Source: Candidatus Enterococcus murrayae
GTDB lineage: Bacteria > Bacillota > Bacilli > Lactobacillales > Enterococcaceae
Length of the DNA: 64,000 nucleotides
Direction of reading: 5' to 3'
Assembly: GCF_017315985.1 (NCBI RefSeq)
Contig: NZ_JAFLVR010000008.1
Location: 62,839 to 126,838 of the forward strand
Shown here: positions 27,809 through 36,211 of the stretch, in pieces
Layout: every line of letters starts with the position of its first letter
How positions within the stretch are numbered: the first letter of the stretch is position 1
Notes under the pieces: generated by a model
Told to the model about the DNA's origin: nothing
Seen by the model: the letters and a program-made list of their open reading frames with translations, nothing else
The model's database searches: none
Program-made: the position numbers and the translations under genes

Positions 27809-27822
27809 AAAGAGGGAAGAAA

Positions 27823-28302
27823 ATGATTGCATTAACTAGAGTGGATTTTCGATTGATTCATGGACAAGTAATTACACGGTGGCTTAAACAATGCGATATC
27901 AATGAGATCGTAACTGTAGATACAGAATTAAGCAAGGACGCTTTTATGCAGGACGTATTCAAAATGGCAGCTCCAAAAGGTGTGAAAATCAGTGTTTTAT
28001 CTTCAGATGCTGCCGTTGAGTTACAACAAAAAGGAGGGTTAGATAAAAATCGCGTGTTGATGTTGTTCAAAAGTGTCAAAGAGCTTCACGAAACAGTGAG
28101 TAAAGGGCTGAAATTGGAGGAAATCCAAATTGGCGGATTAGGTGGAGGTCCAGGAAGGAAAGCAGTTAACAATGCCATTACTTTGGATCGTGCAGATGCG
28201 GATCAGCTTCTGGAATTGGAGAACAAGGGAATCAAAGTTTATTTCCAAACGACTCCAGACTATCCATCGGAAACGTTACAGAATGCGGTGGCAAAACTAT
28301 AA
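27823..28302 (+). CDS. PTS mannose/sorbose-family EIIB component
   Basis: A 159-residue EIIB with active His13 in RVDFRLIHGQV. It transfers phosphate from the EIIA encoded at 30873 to the incoming sugar. IQIGGLGGGPGRKAVNNAI near 103-121 fits the family. AGAGGGAAGAAA precedes the ATG, 15 bp after the aldolase gene. Confidence 0.9.
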   Translation: MIALTRVDFRLIHGQVITRWLKQCDINEIVTVDTELSKDAFMQDVFKMAAPKGVKISVLSSDAAVELQQKGGLDKNRVLMLFKSVKELHETVSKGLKLEEIQIGGLGGGPGRKAVNNAITLDRADADQLLELENKGIKVYFQTTPDYPSETLQNAVAKL

Positions 28303-28320
28303 AATGAAAAGGAGATTATT

Positions 28321-29070
28321 ATGGTTATTCAATCAGCGTTAGTAGGTTTAATCTATTGGATTGCAATGGGAAGGGCGCAGTACTTCTTTTCCTTTGCTTT
28401 TCGAAAACCGGTTGTTTTAGGTGTATTTATCGGGTTGGTATTTGGTGATGTTCAACAAGGTCTTTTGTATGGTGCAACGATTCAATTGATTTACATGGGG
28501 GGGATTGAAGCTGGAGGAAATATTCCGAGTGACCAAGCCTTAGCTGCCTGTATCGCTATTCCCGCGGCTTTGCTAAGTAATTTGGACGCAAATGCGGCCG
28601 TAGCTTTAGCTGTTCCGTTTGGTGTACTTGGGGTTTTGATCAACAATGTCCGCCGTACGTTCAACTCTTTTTACAATACACGTGCGGATAAATTAATTGA
28701 AGAAGGTAAATATGATCAGCTTTCCTTGTACTCCTTCTTGATTCCGTGGTTGACTAATGGTGTCTTGTATTTTACGCCAGTATTTATTTCCACTTTATTT
28801 GGCGCCAATGTCGTTAAAGCCTTTATTAATGTTATTCCTGAGTGGTTGATGAACGGACTTTCTAATGCTGGCGCGATGCTTCCGGCTTTAGGTTTTGCCT
28901 TGACATTAGTTGTAATGGGTAAAAAGCAATATTTACCATTCTTTGTTTTAGGTTTCTTTGCATATTCAGTTATGGGTTTCTCCATGCTGACAGGAGCAGT
29001 CTTTGCTGTATGTATTGCAATGATCAGCTCTCTATATAAACAAACTTCTGATGAGGAGGAATACGCATGA
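28321..29070 (+). CDS. PTS mannose/sorbose-family EIIC membrane component
   Basis: A 249-residue membrane protein forming the sugar channel with EIID. LVFGDVQQGLLYGATIQLIY near 39-58 is the EIIC family pattern, and several further hydrophobic helices follow. AAAAGGAGATTATT precedes the ATG. It overlaps the EIID gene by 4 bp. Confidence 0.9.
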   Translation: MVIQSALVGLIYWIAMGRAQYFFSFAFRKPVVLGVFIGLVFGDVQQGLLYGATIQLIYMGGIEAGGNIPSDQALAACIAIPAALLSNLDANAAVALAVPFGVLGVLINNVRRTFNSFYNTRADKLIEEGKYDQLSLYSFLIPWLTNGVLYFTPVFISTLFGANVVKAFINVIPEWLMNGLSNAGAMLPALGFALTLVVMGKKQYLPFFVLGFFAYSVMGFSMLTGAVFAVCIAMISSLYKQTSDEEEYA

Positions 29071-29903
29071 GCGAAGTAAGCGCAGTTTCAGAAAAAAAAG
29101 TTACCAGGATGGACTTGTTTAAGGCCTGGTGGAAATGGACGTTAGCAGTAGAAGTTCCCGTAAGTTTTGACCGTATGCAAGCATTGGCTTTCAGCTATTC
29201 ATTGAATAAAATTTTGCAAAAAATCTACAAGGATGATCCTGATGAAATGCAGGAGTCGATGAAGCGTCATGTTCAAATGTTCAATACCAACTGTGACTGG
29301 GGAAGTGTGATTCACGGGATTATTATTTCATTAGAAGAACAGCGAGCGATGGGGAATGAAGAGATCACGCCTGAAATGATGGAGTCGCTAAAAATCGGTT
29401 TGATGGGACCATTAGCTGGGATCGGTGATAGCGTGGATCAAGGAATCGTCGCAACTATTCCATTAGCGATTTTTGTTCCAATGGCGTTAGAGGGATCTGT
29501 GCTAGCAGCTTTTATTCCAGGTTTGATTTATCTTGTTTGGTCCTATGGCTGGTCTTGGTTCTTATTTAACAAAGGCTATTCATTAGGTAAAAACTCAGTT
29601 ATGACAATTCTGCAATCGGGTGCGATCAAAAAAGTCATCGATATTGCTAGTATCGTTGGTTTATTCATGATTGGCTGTTTGTCGGCGGCGTATGTAAAAT
29701 TCGAAACGATTTTGGAGTTTGCCAACAACACGGAAAAAGTTTCTGTACAGGAAATTTTAAATGGGATGCTGCCAAACCTTTTGCCTTTCTGTTTAGTGAT
29801 GGCGATGTATTTCTACATCATCAAAAAAGGTCCAAAGTATTTGAACATTATTCTGGTAACGATGGCTGTTGCGATCTTACTGACGTTCTTAAAGATCATT
29901 TAA
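29067..29903 (+). CDS. PTS mannose/sorbose-family EIID membrane component
   Basis: A 278-residue EIID. SFDRMQALAFSYSLNKIL near 33, RHVQMFNTNCDWGS near 67 and GLMGPLAGIGDSVDQGI near 110 are family marks. The ATG overlaps the EIIC stop, with GAGGAGGAATAC inside EIIC as ribosome binding site. Confidence 0.92.
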   Translation: MSEVSAVSEKKVTRMDLFKAWWKWTLAVEVPVSFDRMQALAFSYSLNKILQKIYKDDPDEMQESMKRHVQMFNTNCDWGSVIHGIIISLEEQRAMGNEEITPEMMESLKIGLMGPLAGIGDSVDQGIVATIPLAIFVPMALEGSVLAAFIPGLIYLVWSYGWSWFLFNKGYSLGKNSVMTILQSGAIKKVIDIASIVGLFMIGCLSAAYVKFETILEFANNTEKVSVQEILNGMLPNLLPFCLVMAMYFYIIKKGPKYLNIILVTMAVAILLTFLKII

Positions 29904-29915
29904 AGGGGGAATTAG

Positions 29916-30848
29916 ATGAAGGTGCTGATAACCCCACGAGGATTTGCTTCTTATGGGTTAGATCAAATAGAAAAAATGCGCGAAGCTGGTTTAGAAGTTC
30001 ATTACAACGATACAGGCTTGGCTTATACACCAGAAGAATTTGCTAGGTTAGCGAAGGATGCGGACGCCATTATTGTTGGTGTAGATAAAATGGATCAGGT
30101 ATTGATTGACCAATGTCCGAAGCTAAAAGCAATCTGTAAATTTGGTGTAGGGACAGACAATATAGATGTCACGTACGCTGAAAATAAAAATATTTTCGTA
30201 GGAAGAACGGTGGGTTCTAATTCGAATGCAGTAGCGGAGCATGTGATGAGCCTAATCTATTGTGAGTCAAAAAATCTATGGCCGACGATTCGTAATGTGA
30301 AAAATCATGGATGGGAAAAACCGACTGGTTTAGAAGTACGTGAAAAGGTATTGGGGATTATTGGCTTTGGCGCGATTGGGAAATATCTTGCCAAACAAGC
30401 AGTAGGCGTAGGAATGACTGTCCAAGTAAATGATGTGTTCGATATTCCAACAGAAGTATTAGACGAGTACCAAGTTGAAAAAGTCGAATTGGGACATTTG
30501 CTGGAAAGTTCTGATTATATCTCGCTACACCTACCATTAATTAATGATACCAAAAATATGATCTCAACAAAAGAATTTAAAAAAATGAAAAATAGCGCGT
30601 GTCTATTGAATGCTGCTAGAGGCGGCATTGTGGAGGAGCAAGCCTTATATCAGGCGCTGAAAAATAAGGAAATCCGATCAGCATGTTTTGATGTTTTTAG
30701 CATGGAACCACCAGCGGAAGACGAGCCGCTATTGGCGCTGGATAACTTCTTACTGACATCACACACTGGCGCGCGAACGGTGGAGTCGGAAAAAAGAACC
30801 TGCGAGTATTCTGCAAGGATTATTATGGAACAGCTGCAGGTACAGTAG
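29916..30848 (+). CDS. D-isomer-specific 2-hydroxyacid dehydrogenase (SerA-like)
   Basis: A 310-residue NAD-dependent dehydrogenase. GFGAIGKYLAKQA near 151 is the Rossmann motif. The catalytic Arg is in NAARGGIVEE near 231, Glu in FSMEPP near 261 and His in TSHTGAR near 283. It lacks the regulatory domains of biosynthetic SerA, so catabolic use on a sugar acid or keto acid made in this operon is more likely. AAAGGGGGAATTAG precedes the ATG. Exact substrate unknown. Confidence 0.87.
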   Translation: MKVLITPRGFASYGLDQIEKMREAGLEVHYNDTGLAYTPEEFARLAKDADAIIVGVDKMDQVLIDQCPKLKAICKFGVGTDNIDVTYAENKNIFVGRTVGSNSNAVAEHVMSLIYCESKNLWPTIRNVKNHGWEKPTGLEVREKVLGIIGFGAIGKYLAKQAVGVGMTVQVNDVFDIPTEVLDEYQVEKVELGHLLESSDYISLHLPLINDTKNMISTKEFKKMKNSACLLNAARGGIVEEQALYQALKNKEIRSACFDVFSMEPPAEDEPLLALDNFLLTSHTGARTVESEKRTCEYSARIIMEQLQVQ

Positions 30849-30872
30849 CTGAAGGAAAAGAGGAAACGAATA

Positions 30873-31280
30873 ATGTCTAAACTAAATATTATTGTAGCGA
30901 CACATGGACGTTTTGGTGAAGAGCTGGTCAAATCAGCAGAAATGATCATTGGTCCGACTGAGAATATTTATAATCTGTCCTTGCTTCCTGAGAAGTCATT
31001 TGAAGATTTTCTGCAAGAAGCAAAAGAGTTGTTTGAAAAAATTGAAGGGCCGACAATCGGATTGGTCGATTTATTTGGTGGAACACCATCGAATGTTTTA
31101 ACGGCTCTGACTAGGCACTATGATCATAAGGTATTGAGCGGTGTAAATTTGCCTGTTCTTATTGATCTATATATGAAAGCGATGACTTTGGAGCGAATCG
31201 AGTTGGAAACGATCATTCAAGAAGAGTTTAAAGTATTTAATGAGAGTATGATTTTGACCAATGAGCGATTAGAAGTATAG
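30873..31280 (+). CDS. PTS mannose/sorbose-family EIIA component
   Basis: A 135-residue EIIA with active His11 in VATHGRFGEEL and the family stretch GLVDLFGGTPSNVL near 67. It phosphorylates the EIIB of this operon. Gene order is unusual: EIIA follows the dehydrogenase instead of heading the PTS set. Confidence 0.9.
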   Translation: MSKLNIIVATHGRFGEELVKSAEMIIGPTENIYNLSLLPEKSFEDFLQEAKELFEKIEGPTIGLVDLFGGTPSNVLTALTRHYDHKVLSGVNLPVLIDLYMKAMTLERIELETIIQEEFKVFNESMILTNERLEV

Positions 31281-31302
31281 AGAGAAAGTAGGCGGAAAAG
31301 GA

Positions 31303-32187
31303 ATGTTTGAAGGCATCATAACTCCCATTGTAACTCCTATTAAAAGGGACGCATATGAGAGCTTAAATATTGAAGCAATGAAACAGTTAGTTGACCATTT
31401 GATTGAAAAGGGCGTTTCTGGCATTTTTCCTTTGGGAAGCAATGGTGAATTTCATGTTTTAGCCGATGAAGAAAAAATGACTTTTTCTAAAGCAGTGATT
31501 GATCATGTTAATAAAAGAGTCCCGGTATATATTGGAACAGGCGCCTGTTCGACGAAAGAGACCATCCGCCTATCAAAGCACGCGGAGTCTTTAGGTGCTG
31601 ATGCCTTATCAGTCATAACACCTTATTTTTTAAAGCCAACAGATGAAGAATTGATTCAGCACTATACTCAGGTGGCTGAAAGTGTACAGATTCCAATAAT
31701 CTTGTATAACATTCCAAAGGCTACAGGCGTGAATATTTCTGCGGATGTATTGAAGGCATTGATCGAGGTTGAAAATATTAGAGGAATTAAGGATAGCAGC
31801 GGTGATTTAGATAATCTTCGAAGCTACATTGAAGTGACAAAGGGAACAAATGTAACCGTACTAGTCGGATCAGATTCAAAAATCTTGGCTGGTTACCAGA
31901 TGGGAGCGACAGGAGCCATTGCGGGAACCAGTAATGTAATTACAGAAACACTTGTCGGATTAGATAAGGCTTATCGTTCAGGCAAACTGGAAGAAGCTCA
32001 AAAGTTCCAGCAGGACATCGAGGAATTAAGAAAAGTATTGCCTTTAGGGACAGTACCTTCAGTACTAAAACGGGCAATAGAATTAGCGAGAATCGCTGAA
32101 GTAGGACCTGCTAAATTACCAGTAAATGAAGTCAACGAACAGACAGAAGTAAAAATCAAAAAGATGCTTTCGTATTATCACTTGTAA
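31303..32187 (+). CDS. DapA/NanA-family aldolase or lyase
   Basis: A 294-residue TIM-barrel class I aldolase of the dihydrodipicolinate synthase/N-acetylneuraminate lyase family. PLGSNGEFHVL near 44-54, catalytic Tyr in ILYNIPKATG near 135 and the Schiff-base Lys in GIKDSSGD near 164. The housekeeping GTTGE pattern is replaced by GSNGE, so a catabolic 2-keto-3-deoxy-acid aldolase is more likely than DapA. It sits with an Eda-type aldolase in the same operon, which is uncommon. Confidence 0.85.
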   Translation: MFEGIITPIVTPIKRDAYESLNIEAMKQLVDHLIEKGVSGIFPLGSNGEFHVLADEEKMTFSKAVIDHVNKRVPVYIGTGACSTKETIRLSKHAESLGADALSVITPYFLKPTDEELIQHYTQVAESVQIPIILYNIPKATGVNISADVLKALIEVENIRGIKDSSGDLDNLRSYIEVTKGTNVTVLVGSDSKILAGYQMGATGAIAGTSNVITETLVGLDKAYRSGKLEEAQKFQQDIEELRKVLPLGTVPSVLKRAIELARIAEVGPAKLPVNEVNEQTEVKIKKMLSYYHL

Positions 32188-32276
32188 AAAGAATGTAGTT
32201 GAGCTGGGTTTTGGACAATGAATGTGACTAAAAAATTATATGGTATATTTAGATCAAAATAGAATTTTTGGTGATC

Positions 32277-33353
32277 AAAATGAAACTAGGGAAAATTTTT
32301 AAAGAGTTCATCCATGTAGTTCAAGAAAACCCCGACTACATCATTGGGTTACTGAACGAAAAAGGTAGGATAATCTCTTGCAGTTTAGAAGAAAAGATTA
32401 ATGAATTCGTGTCAATCGATGAAAAAGCTCCAGATCATCGAACATATAAAATCGTTGTGTCCAATCATCAGTATGGTTATTTGTGGATAAGTGGCCCAAC
32501 TCAGGCCATTGATATGGTAGGTAAATTGCTTTTTGATTCCTTGAAGACCCGTATCCAGTACGAGCTAAATCAAAAATCCGCAAAAGAAATTTTATCTGTG
32601 GATGATAAATTAATCAAGGAATTTTTGAACGGGGAACAAGCCAACTACAGATACATGGAAGAGCTGATGGCGAAGATCAACTTTGACCGTTCACTTCCAC
32701 GCATACCGATTTATATTTTTAGTGATGAGAAGTTTGATAAGGAAGAAATCACTGGCTTGAAATATAAAATCAATGATAAAAATACAATCTATTCTTTATT
32801 GAATCCCAAAAGTCTGCTGATTTATAAATCGATAGTTGAGAGAAATGAGAAAAGCACTACAGCGGATTTGAATGAGTTTATACACGAAATGGTCGAGTGG
32901 GGGTTGTCTGATTGTTATTATGCTGTGGGAACACTTCAAGTAGATGCTGATTTGTACAATTTCAGCTATCAGAATTGTCTATGGCTGCGGGATAATGTTT
33001 CTTTAATAAAGGACAAGCCAGTCTATTTTGAAGACCACTTATTTTCGTACTTTACAACAAACACTTCAAGAAGACTGACGGCGAATGTTTTTGATTATTA
33101 TAAAATAAAAGCAAAGCAGTTGGATGTTGATGAATTTATTCAAGTCGTTGACCAGCTTTACGTGAATGATTTTAGTGTGAAAAAAACCTCTGAACGATTG
33201 TTTTTGCACAAAAATACACTGTTGTACAAAATAAAACGTTATGAAGAATTATTCAATTTAGATATTCGAGGAAGCTTCCAAGGGAAAATGATGGTTTATT
33301 GTTTGGCGACTTTCTTAAAAAGTCAAAGTAGAAAGCAAGTAGGTGAAAAGTGA
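32277..33353 (+). CDS. CdaR/PucR-type regulator with a probable sugar-diacid recognition domain
   Basis: A 358-residue regulator. The N-terminal part (VVQENPDYIIGLLNEKGRII and the following YGYLWISG) resembles the diacid-recognition domain of CdaR. The C-terminus carries a PucR-type HTH (VKKTSERLFLHKNTLLYKIK near 303-322). CdaR proteins sense glucarate-, galactarate- or glycerate-like acids and activate their operons. ATG at 32277 is preceded by TTTTTGGTGATC; the GTG at 32268 overlaps it. Being inside the operon, it probably controls it. The ligand is inferred. Confidence 0.78.
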   Translation, partial: KMKLGKIFKEFIHVVQENPDYIIGLLNEKGRIISCSLEEKINEFVSIDEKAPDHRTYKIVVSNHQYGYLWISGPTQAIDMVGKLLFDSLKTRIQYELNQKSAKEILSVDDKLIKEFLNGEQANYRYMEELMAKINFDRSLPRIPIYIFSDEKFDKEEITGLKYKINDKNTIYSLLNPKSLLIYKSIVERNEKSTTADLNEFIHEMVEWGLSDCYYAVGTLQVDADLYNFSYQNCLWLRDNVSLIKDKPVYFEDHLFSYFTTNTSRRLTANVFDYYKIKAKQLDVDEFIQVVDQLYVNDFSVKKTSERLFLHKNTLLYKIKRYEELFNLDIRGSFQGKMMVYCLATFLKSQSRKQVGEK

Positions 33354-33841
33354 TGGGTGTGAAAATCAAATTAGTTCGTGTAGATAATCGATTGCTGCAT
33401 GCAACAGTAGCTTTGAATTGGAATAGCTTTGTGAATGCCAACTTCATCGCTGTAGTTGATCCTACTCATGTCGATGATCCGTTTCTTGCAAAGGTTTTAC
33501 AGCTTAGTTTCCCAAAAAAGAAAGGCGTCGGAATTTTTTCAGTTGATCAATTGATTGAATTTTTACAAAAAGATCGGGAAGAAAAATGCAATTTAATGAT
33601 CATTTTTAAGGATTTGGAAGTATTAAAAGAGGCGATCGATAAAGGGTTCGAGACGGCAGAGGTACAGATTCCGTACCCTGCCAGCAGAGTAATGATTAAG
33701 CAATTGGATGCTTACTATAGTTCTGAAGAGATTGAGACGATTCGATATGTACAGAGTAAAGGCACCAAGTTTTTCTTGCAAACTGCTCCGTATGATTCAA
33801 AAGACTATTCTATCTTCAAACAAATAAAGAAAGATGGTTAA
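33353..33841 (+). CDS. Second, divergent PTS EIIB protein
   Basis: A 162-residue EIIB-like protein. The active His is kept (His16 in VDNRLLHATV), but the usual HGQV motif reads HATV, and similarity to the first EIIB of the operon is low. Its ATG overlaps the regulator stop by one base, with AGGTGAAAAG upstream. An operon with one EIIC/EIID pair does not need two EIIB proteins. It may serve a second substrate, or pass phosphate to a regulator; this is speculation. Confidence 0.83.
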   Translation: MGVKIKLVRVDNRLLHATVALNWNSFVNANFIAVVDPTHVDDPFLAKVLQLSFPKKKGVGIFSVDQLIEFLQKDREEKCNLMIIFKDLEVLKEAIDKGFETAEVQIPYPASRVMIKQLDAYYSSEEIETIRYVQSKGTKFFLQTAPYDSKDYSIFKQIKKDG

Positions 33842-33843
33842 CT

Positions 33844-34428
33844 ATGATAGAAAAATTTGAACAAACGATAAAGAATGAAGTCACCGAACTGTTCGATACA
33901 TTGGATTATCAAGCATTAAATGATGGAAAGACGATGATTCTGACTTCTGAAAAAGAAGGAGGTCGTGTCCATGTAACAGGAATCGGCAAACCGTCATATG
34001 TATCAGGATATATTGCCTCGTTGCTTTCATCTACAGGTACGCCAGCCTATTTTCTTGATGGAACAGAAGCTGTGCACGGTTCAAGTGGACAAGTCAAAGC
34101 AGGAGATGTAGTAATTGCAATCTCTAATAGTGGAGAGACAGAAGAACTATTATATACAATTCGAACCGTAAGAGCGAACGGTGCGAAAATCATCGGTGTA
34201 TCTAAAAGTCGGGGATCTTCATTAAGTCAGTTGTCAGATGTTTGCTTATGTACAAGTACTAAAGAAGAGGGCGATGATTTAAACAAGCCACCGCGTGCCT
34301 CGATTATTAAGCAGACTTTGCTACTGCAGAGCTTGTCGATCCTCCTGCAAAATGAACGGAAGTTAAGTCCTAGTGATTATGTCGCTTGGCATCCAGGTGG
34401 GGCGATTGGTGAATCGTTAGGCGCATAA
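33844..34428 (+). CDS. SIS-domain sugar-phosphate isomerase (KpsF/GutQ-like)
   Basis: A 194-residue SIS-domain protein. VTGIGKPSYVSGYIASLLSS near 41-60, AISNSGETEELL near 99, and the C-terminal WHPGGAIGESLG match arabinose-5-phosphate isomerase-type proteins (KpsF/GutQ) without CBS domains. It likely interconverts a ketose and aldose phosphate in this operon, or acts like SIS-type deglycases of other mannose-PTS operons. The gene starts 2 bp after the EIIB2 stop and ends the operon. Confidence 0.83.
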   Translation: MIEKFEQTIKNEVTELFDTLDYQALNDGKTMILTSEKEGGRVHVTGIGKPSYVSGYIASLLSSTGTPAYFLDGTEAVHGSSGQVKAGDVVIAISNSGETEELLYTIRTVRANGAKIIGVSKSRGSSLSQLSDVCLCTSTKEEGDDLNKPPRASIIKQTLLLQSLSILLQNERKLSPSDYVAWHPGGAIGESLGA

Positions 34429-34433
34429 AAGGG

Positions 34434-34464
34434 AGCATTCAGTGATATCGCTGGATGCTTTTTT
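34434..34464 (+). terminator. Rho-independent terminator ending the sugar-acid PTS operon
   Basis: AGCATTCAG (34434-34442) and CTGGATGCT (34451-34459) form a 9-bp stem with one wobble, then TTTTTT. Confidence 0.88.
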
Positions 34465-34534
34465 AGATTAGGATATCCGTACGTGTAGTGAAGGGCACCT
34501 AGTCTATAAAAAATGAAATAAACAGGAGGGCAAA

Positions 34535-35263
34535 ATGATTAAAGCGGTTGTGTTTGATTTGGATGATACCTTATATCAACAAGAAGTTCCTTTTACTAAA
34601 GCGATAAAAAAAGTATTCCCACAATTTATAAAGGAAGATTTGACTGATCTTTTTAAATTGTTTCGGACAATCAGCGATCATCTCTATGAGCAGACGAAAC
34701 AAAAAGATGCTGAAACTGTGCGGGCATTGAACTATCAGCGGTTATCAAAAGCGATGGAGGAAATCTTTAGGATTCAGTTAACTGAGTCGTTGGTTGATTC
34801 TTTTGAAGCAGAATATACTCAGCAATTACAGCAGATTTGTTTAACTGACTCGCTGAAAAGTGTTTTACAGGATATGGCGGAGAATTATGAACTAGGTATT
34901 ATTACGAATGGTTACACCAAACGACAAAATTTGAAGTTGAACGCACTTGAAATTAACAAGATTATCCCATTCGAAAATATCCTAATTTCGGAAAATGTAG
35001 GTATCGAAAAACCGGATCGACGGCTATTTGATCAAATGGCTCAAATATTAAAAAATGAACCGAAAGAGCTTCTCTACATCGGAGATAGTTATAAAAACGA
35101 TGTGCTCGGAGCGAAGCAAGCGGGATGGCAGACATGGTGGTTTAATCATCAGCAAAGAAAAATCCCTAAAGGAGGAGCAGAAATATATGATAAAGAAATC
35201 CAACATTTTGACGAGTTAGCTAAAGAATTAACGCTCCTTTTTAATTTGAAAAAAGAATGCTAG
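34535..35263 (+). CDS. HAD-superfamily hydrolase (YjjG/haloacid dehalogenase type)
   Basis: A 242-residue phosphatase-like protein. Nucleophile motif VFDLDDTLYQQ at the N-terminus (Asp9/Asp11), IITNGYTKRQ as motif II near 127, and YIGDSYKNDVLGAKQAGW with the acidic motif IV near 189. Likely acts on a nucleotide or sugar phosphate; family alone does not tell. ACAGGAGGGCAAA precedes the ATG. Confidence 0.88.
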   Translation: MIKAVVFDLDDTLYQQEVPFTKAIKKVFPQFIKEDLTDLFKLFRTISDHLYEQTKQKDAETVRALNYQRLSKAMEEIFRIQLTESLVDSFEAEYTQQLQQICLTDSLKSVLQDMAENYELGIITNGYTKRQNLKLNALEINKIIPFENILISENVGIEKPDRRLFDQMAQILKNEPKELLYIGDSYKNDVLGAKQAGWQTWWFNHQQRKIPKGGAEIYDKEIQHFDELAKELTLLFNLKKEC

Positions 35264-35348
35264 TACTAATAGTTTAAGCGTGTTTATTTACCTCTTGATT
35301 CTTTATTCGTTACAATGAGCTAGAAGAATAGACGATGGAGGCTCAAAA

Positions 35349-36089
35349 ATGAAACTTGTTGTACGAAAACGCATGGTAGGGAATATTCCTTTGCTGGAGG
35401 TTGTTGCGGAAGATAAAATTTATGAACCGCTGCCCTTAATCATTTATTATCATGGCTGGCAAATGGCTAAGGAGTTGGTGCTGACACAAGGGCGGAAGCT
35501 GGCGGCAAAGAATTTTCGGGTCTTGTTGCCAGACGCGGCGAATCACGGCGAACGTAAAACGAAAACTTCGGAGATTCCTTCGCTGACTTTTTGGGATAGC
35601 ATCCAAACAAATCTATACGAGTTTGGTTATCTGATCGATTATTTTGAAAATCTTGGATTGGTGATGGGACAAATTGGCGTCGGGGGGATCTCAATGGGGG
35701 GAATCACGACCTGCATGCTGTTGACGCAGCATCCGGAGATTAATGTCGCTGCTTGTGTGATGGGGTCTCCCGCACCAATCAGTTATCGGGACCGAATCAG
35801 TATGCATGCTGGCGAGTTAGGTTTTTATTTACCAAAGGATTATCATCAGCTGACTTCCTGGCTGGAGAACTATGACCTATCGTTAACACCGAAAAAAGTA
35901 GCGGGACGCCCATTATTTTTCTGGCATGGGACAAAGGATGAAAAGGTTCCTTACCAGCACACGTCTGACTTTGTCGAAGCGAACCAGCAGGATAATATTA
36001 CTTTCATCAGTGCGGAGGAACGACATTTCGTCCAGATCGCTACGATGGATCAGATCACGGAATTTTTTGCAGATCATTTGCGGAACTGA
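35349..36089 (+). CDS. Alpha/beta hydrolase (YitV-like esterase)
   Basis: A 246-residue hydrolase. YYHGW near 36 gives the oxyanion region, GGISMGGI near 119 the nucleophile Ser, HGTKDEKVP near 197 the Asp, and EERHFVQI near 228 the His. No signal peptide. ATGGAGGCTCAAAA precedes the ATG. Esterase substrate unknown. Confidence 0.85.
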   Translation: MKLVVRKRMVGNIPLLEVVAEDKIYEPLPLIIYYHGWQMAKELVLTQGRKLAAKNFRVLLPDAANHGERKTKTSEIPSLTFWDSIQTNLYEFGYLIDYFENLGLVMGQIGVGGISMGGITTCMLLTQHPEINVAACVMGSPAPISYRDRISMHAGELGFYLPKDYHQLTSWLENYDLSLTPKKVAGRPLFFWHGTKDEKVPYQHTSDFVEANQQDNITFISAEERHFVQIATMDQITEFFADHLRN

Positions 36090-36211
36090 TTCTTTTGAAG
36101 GAAACCGTCTACTAATCGGTCAAATCTGGCAAAATCAAGTGAAGTTGGTTTCATTCTATAAAAATTTGGCTTATGATAAATGAATAGAAGAGAACAGGGA
36201 GGAAATTTTTA

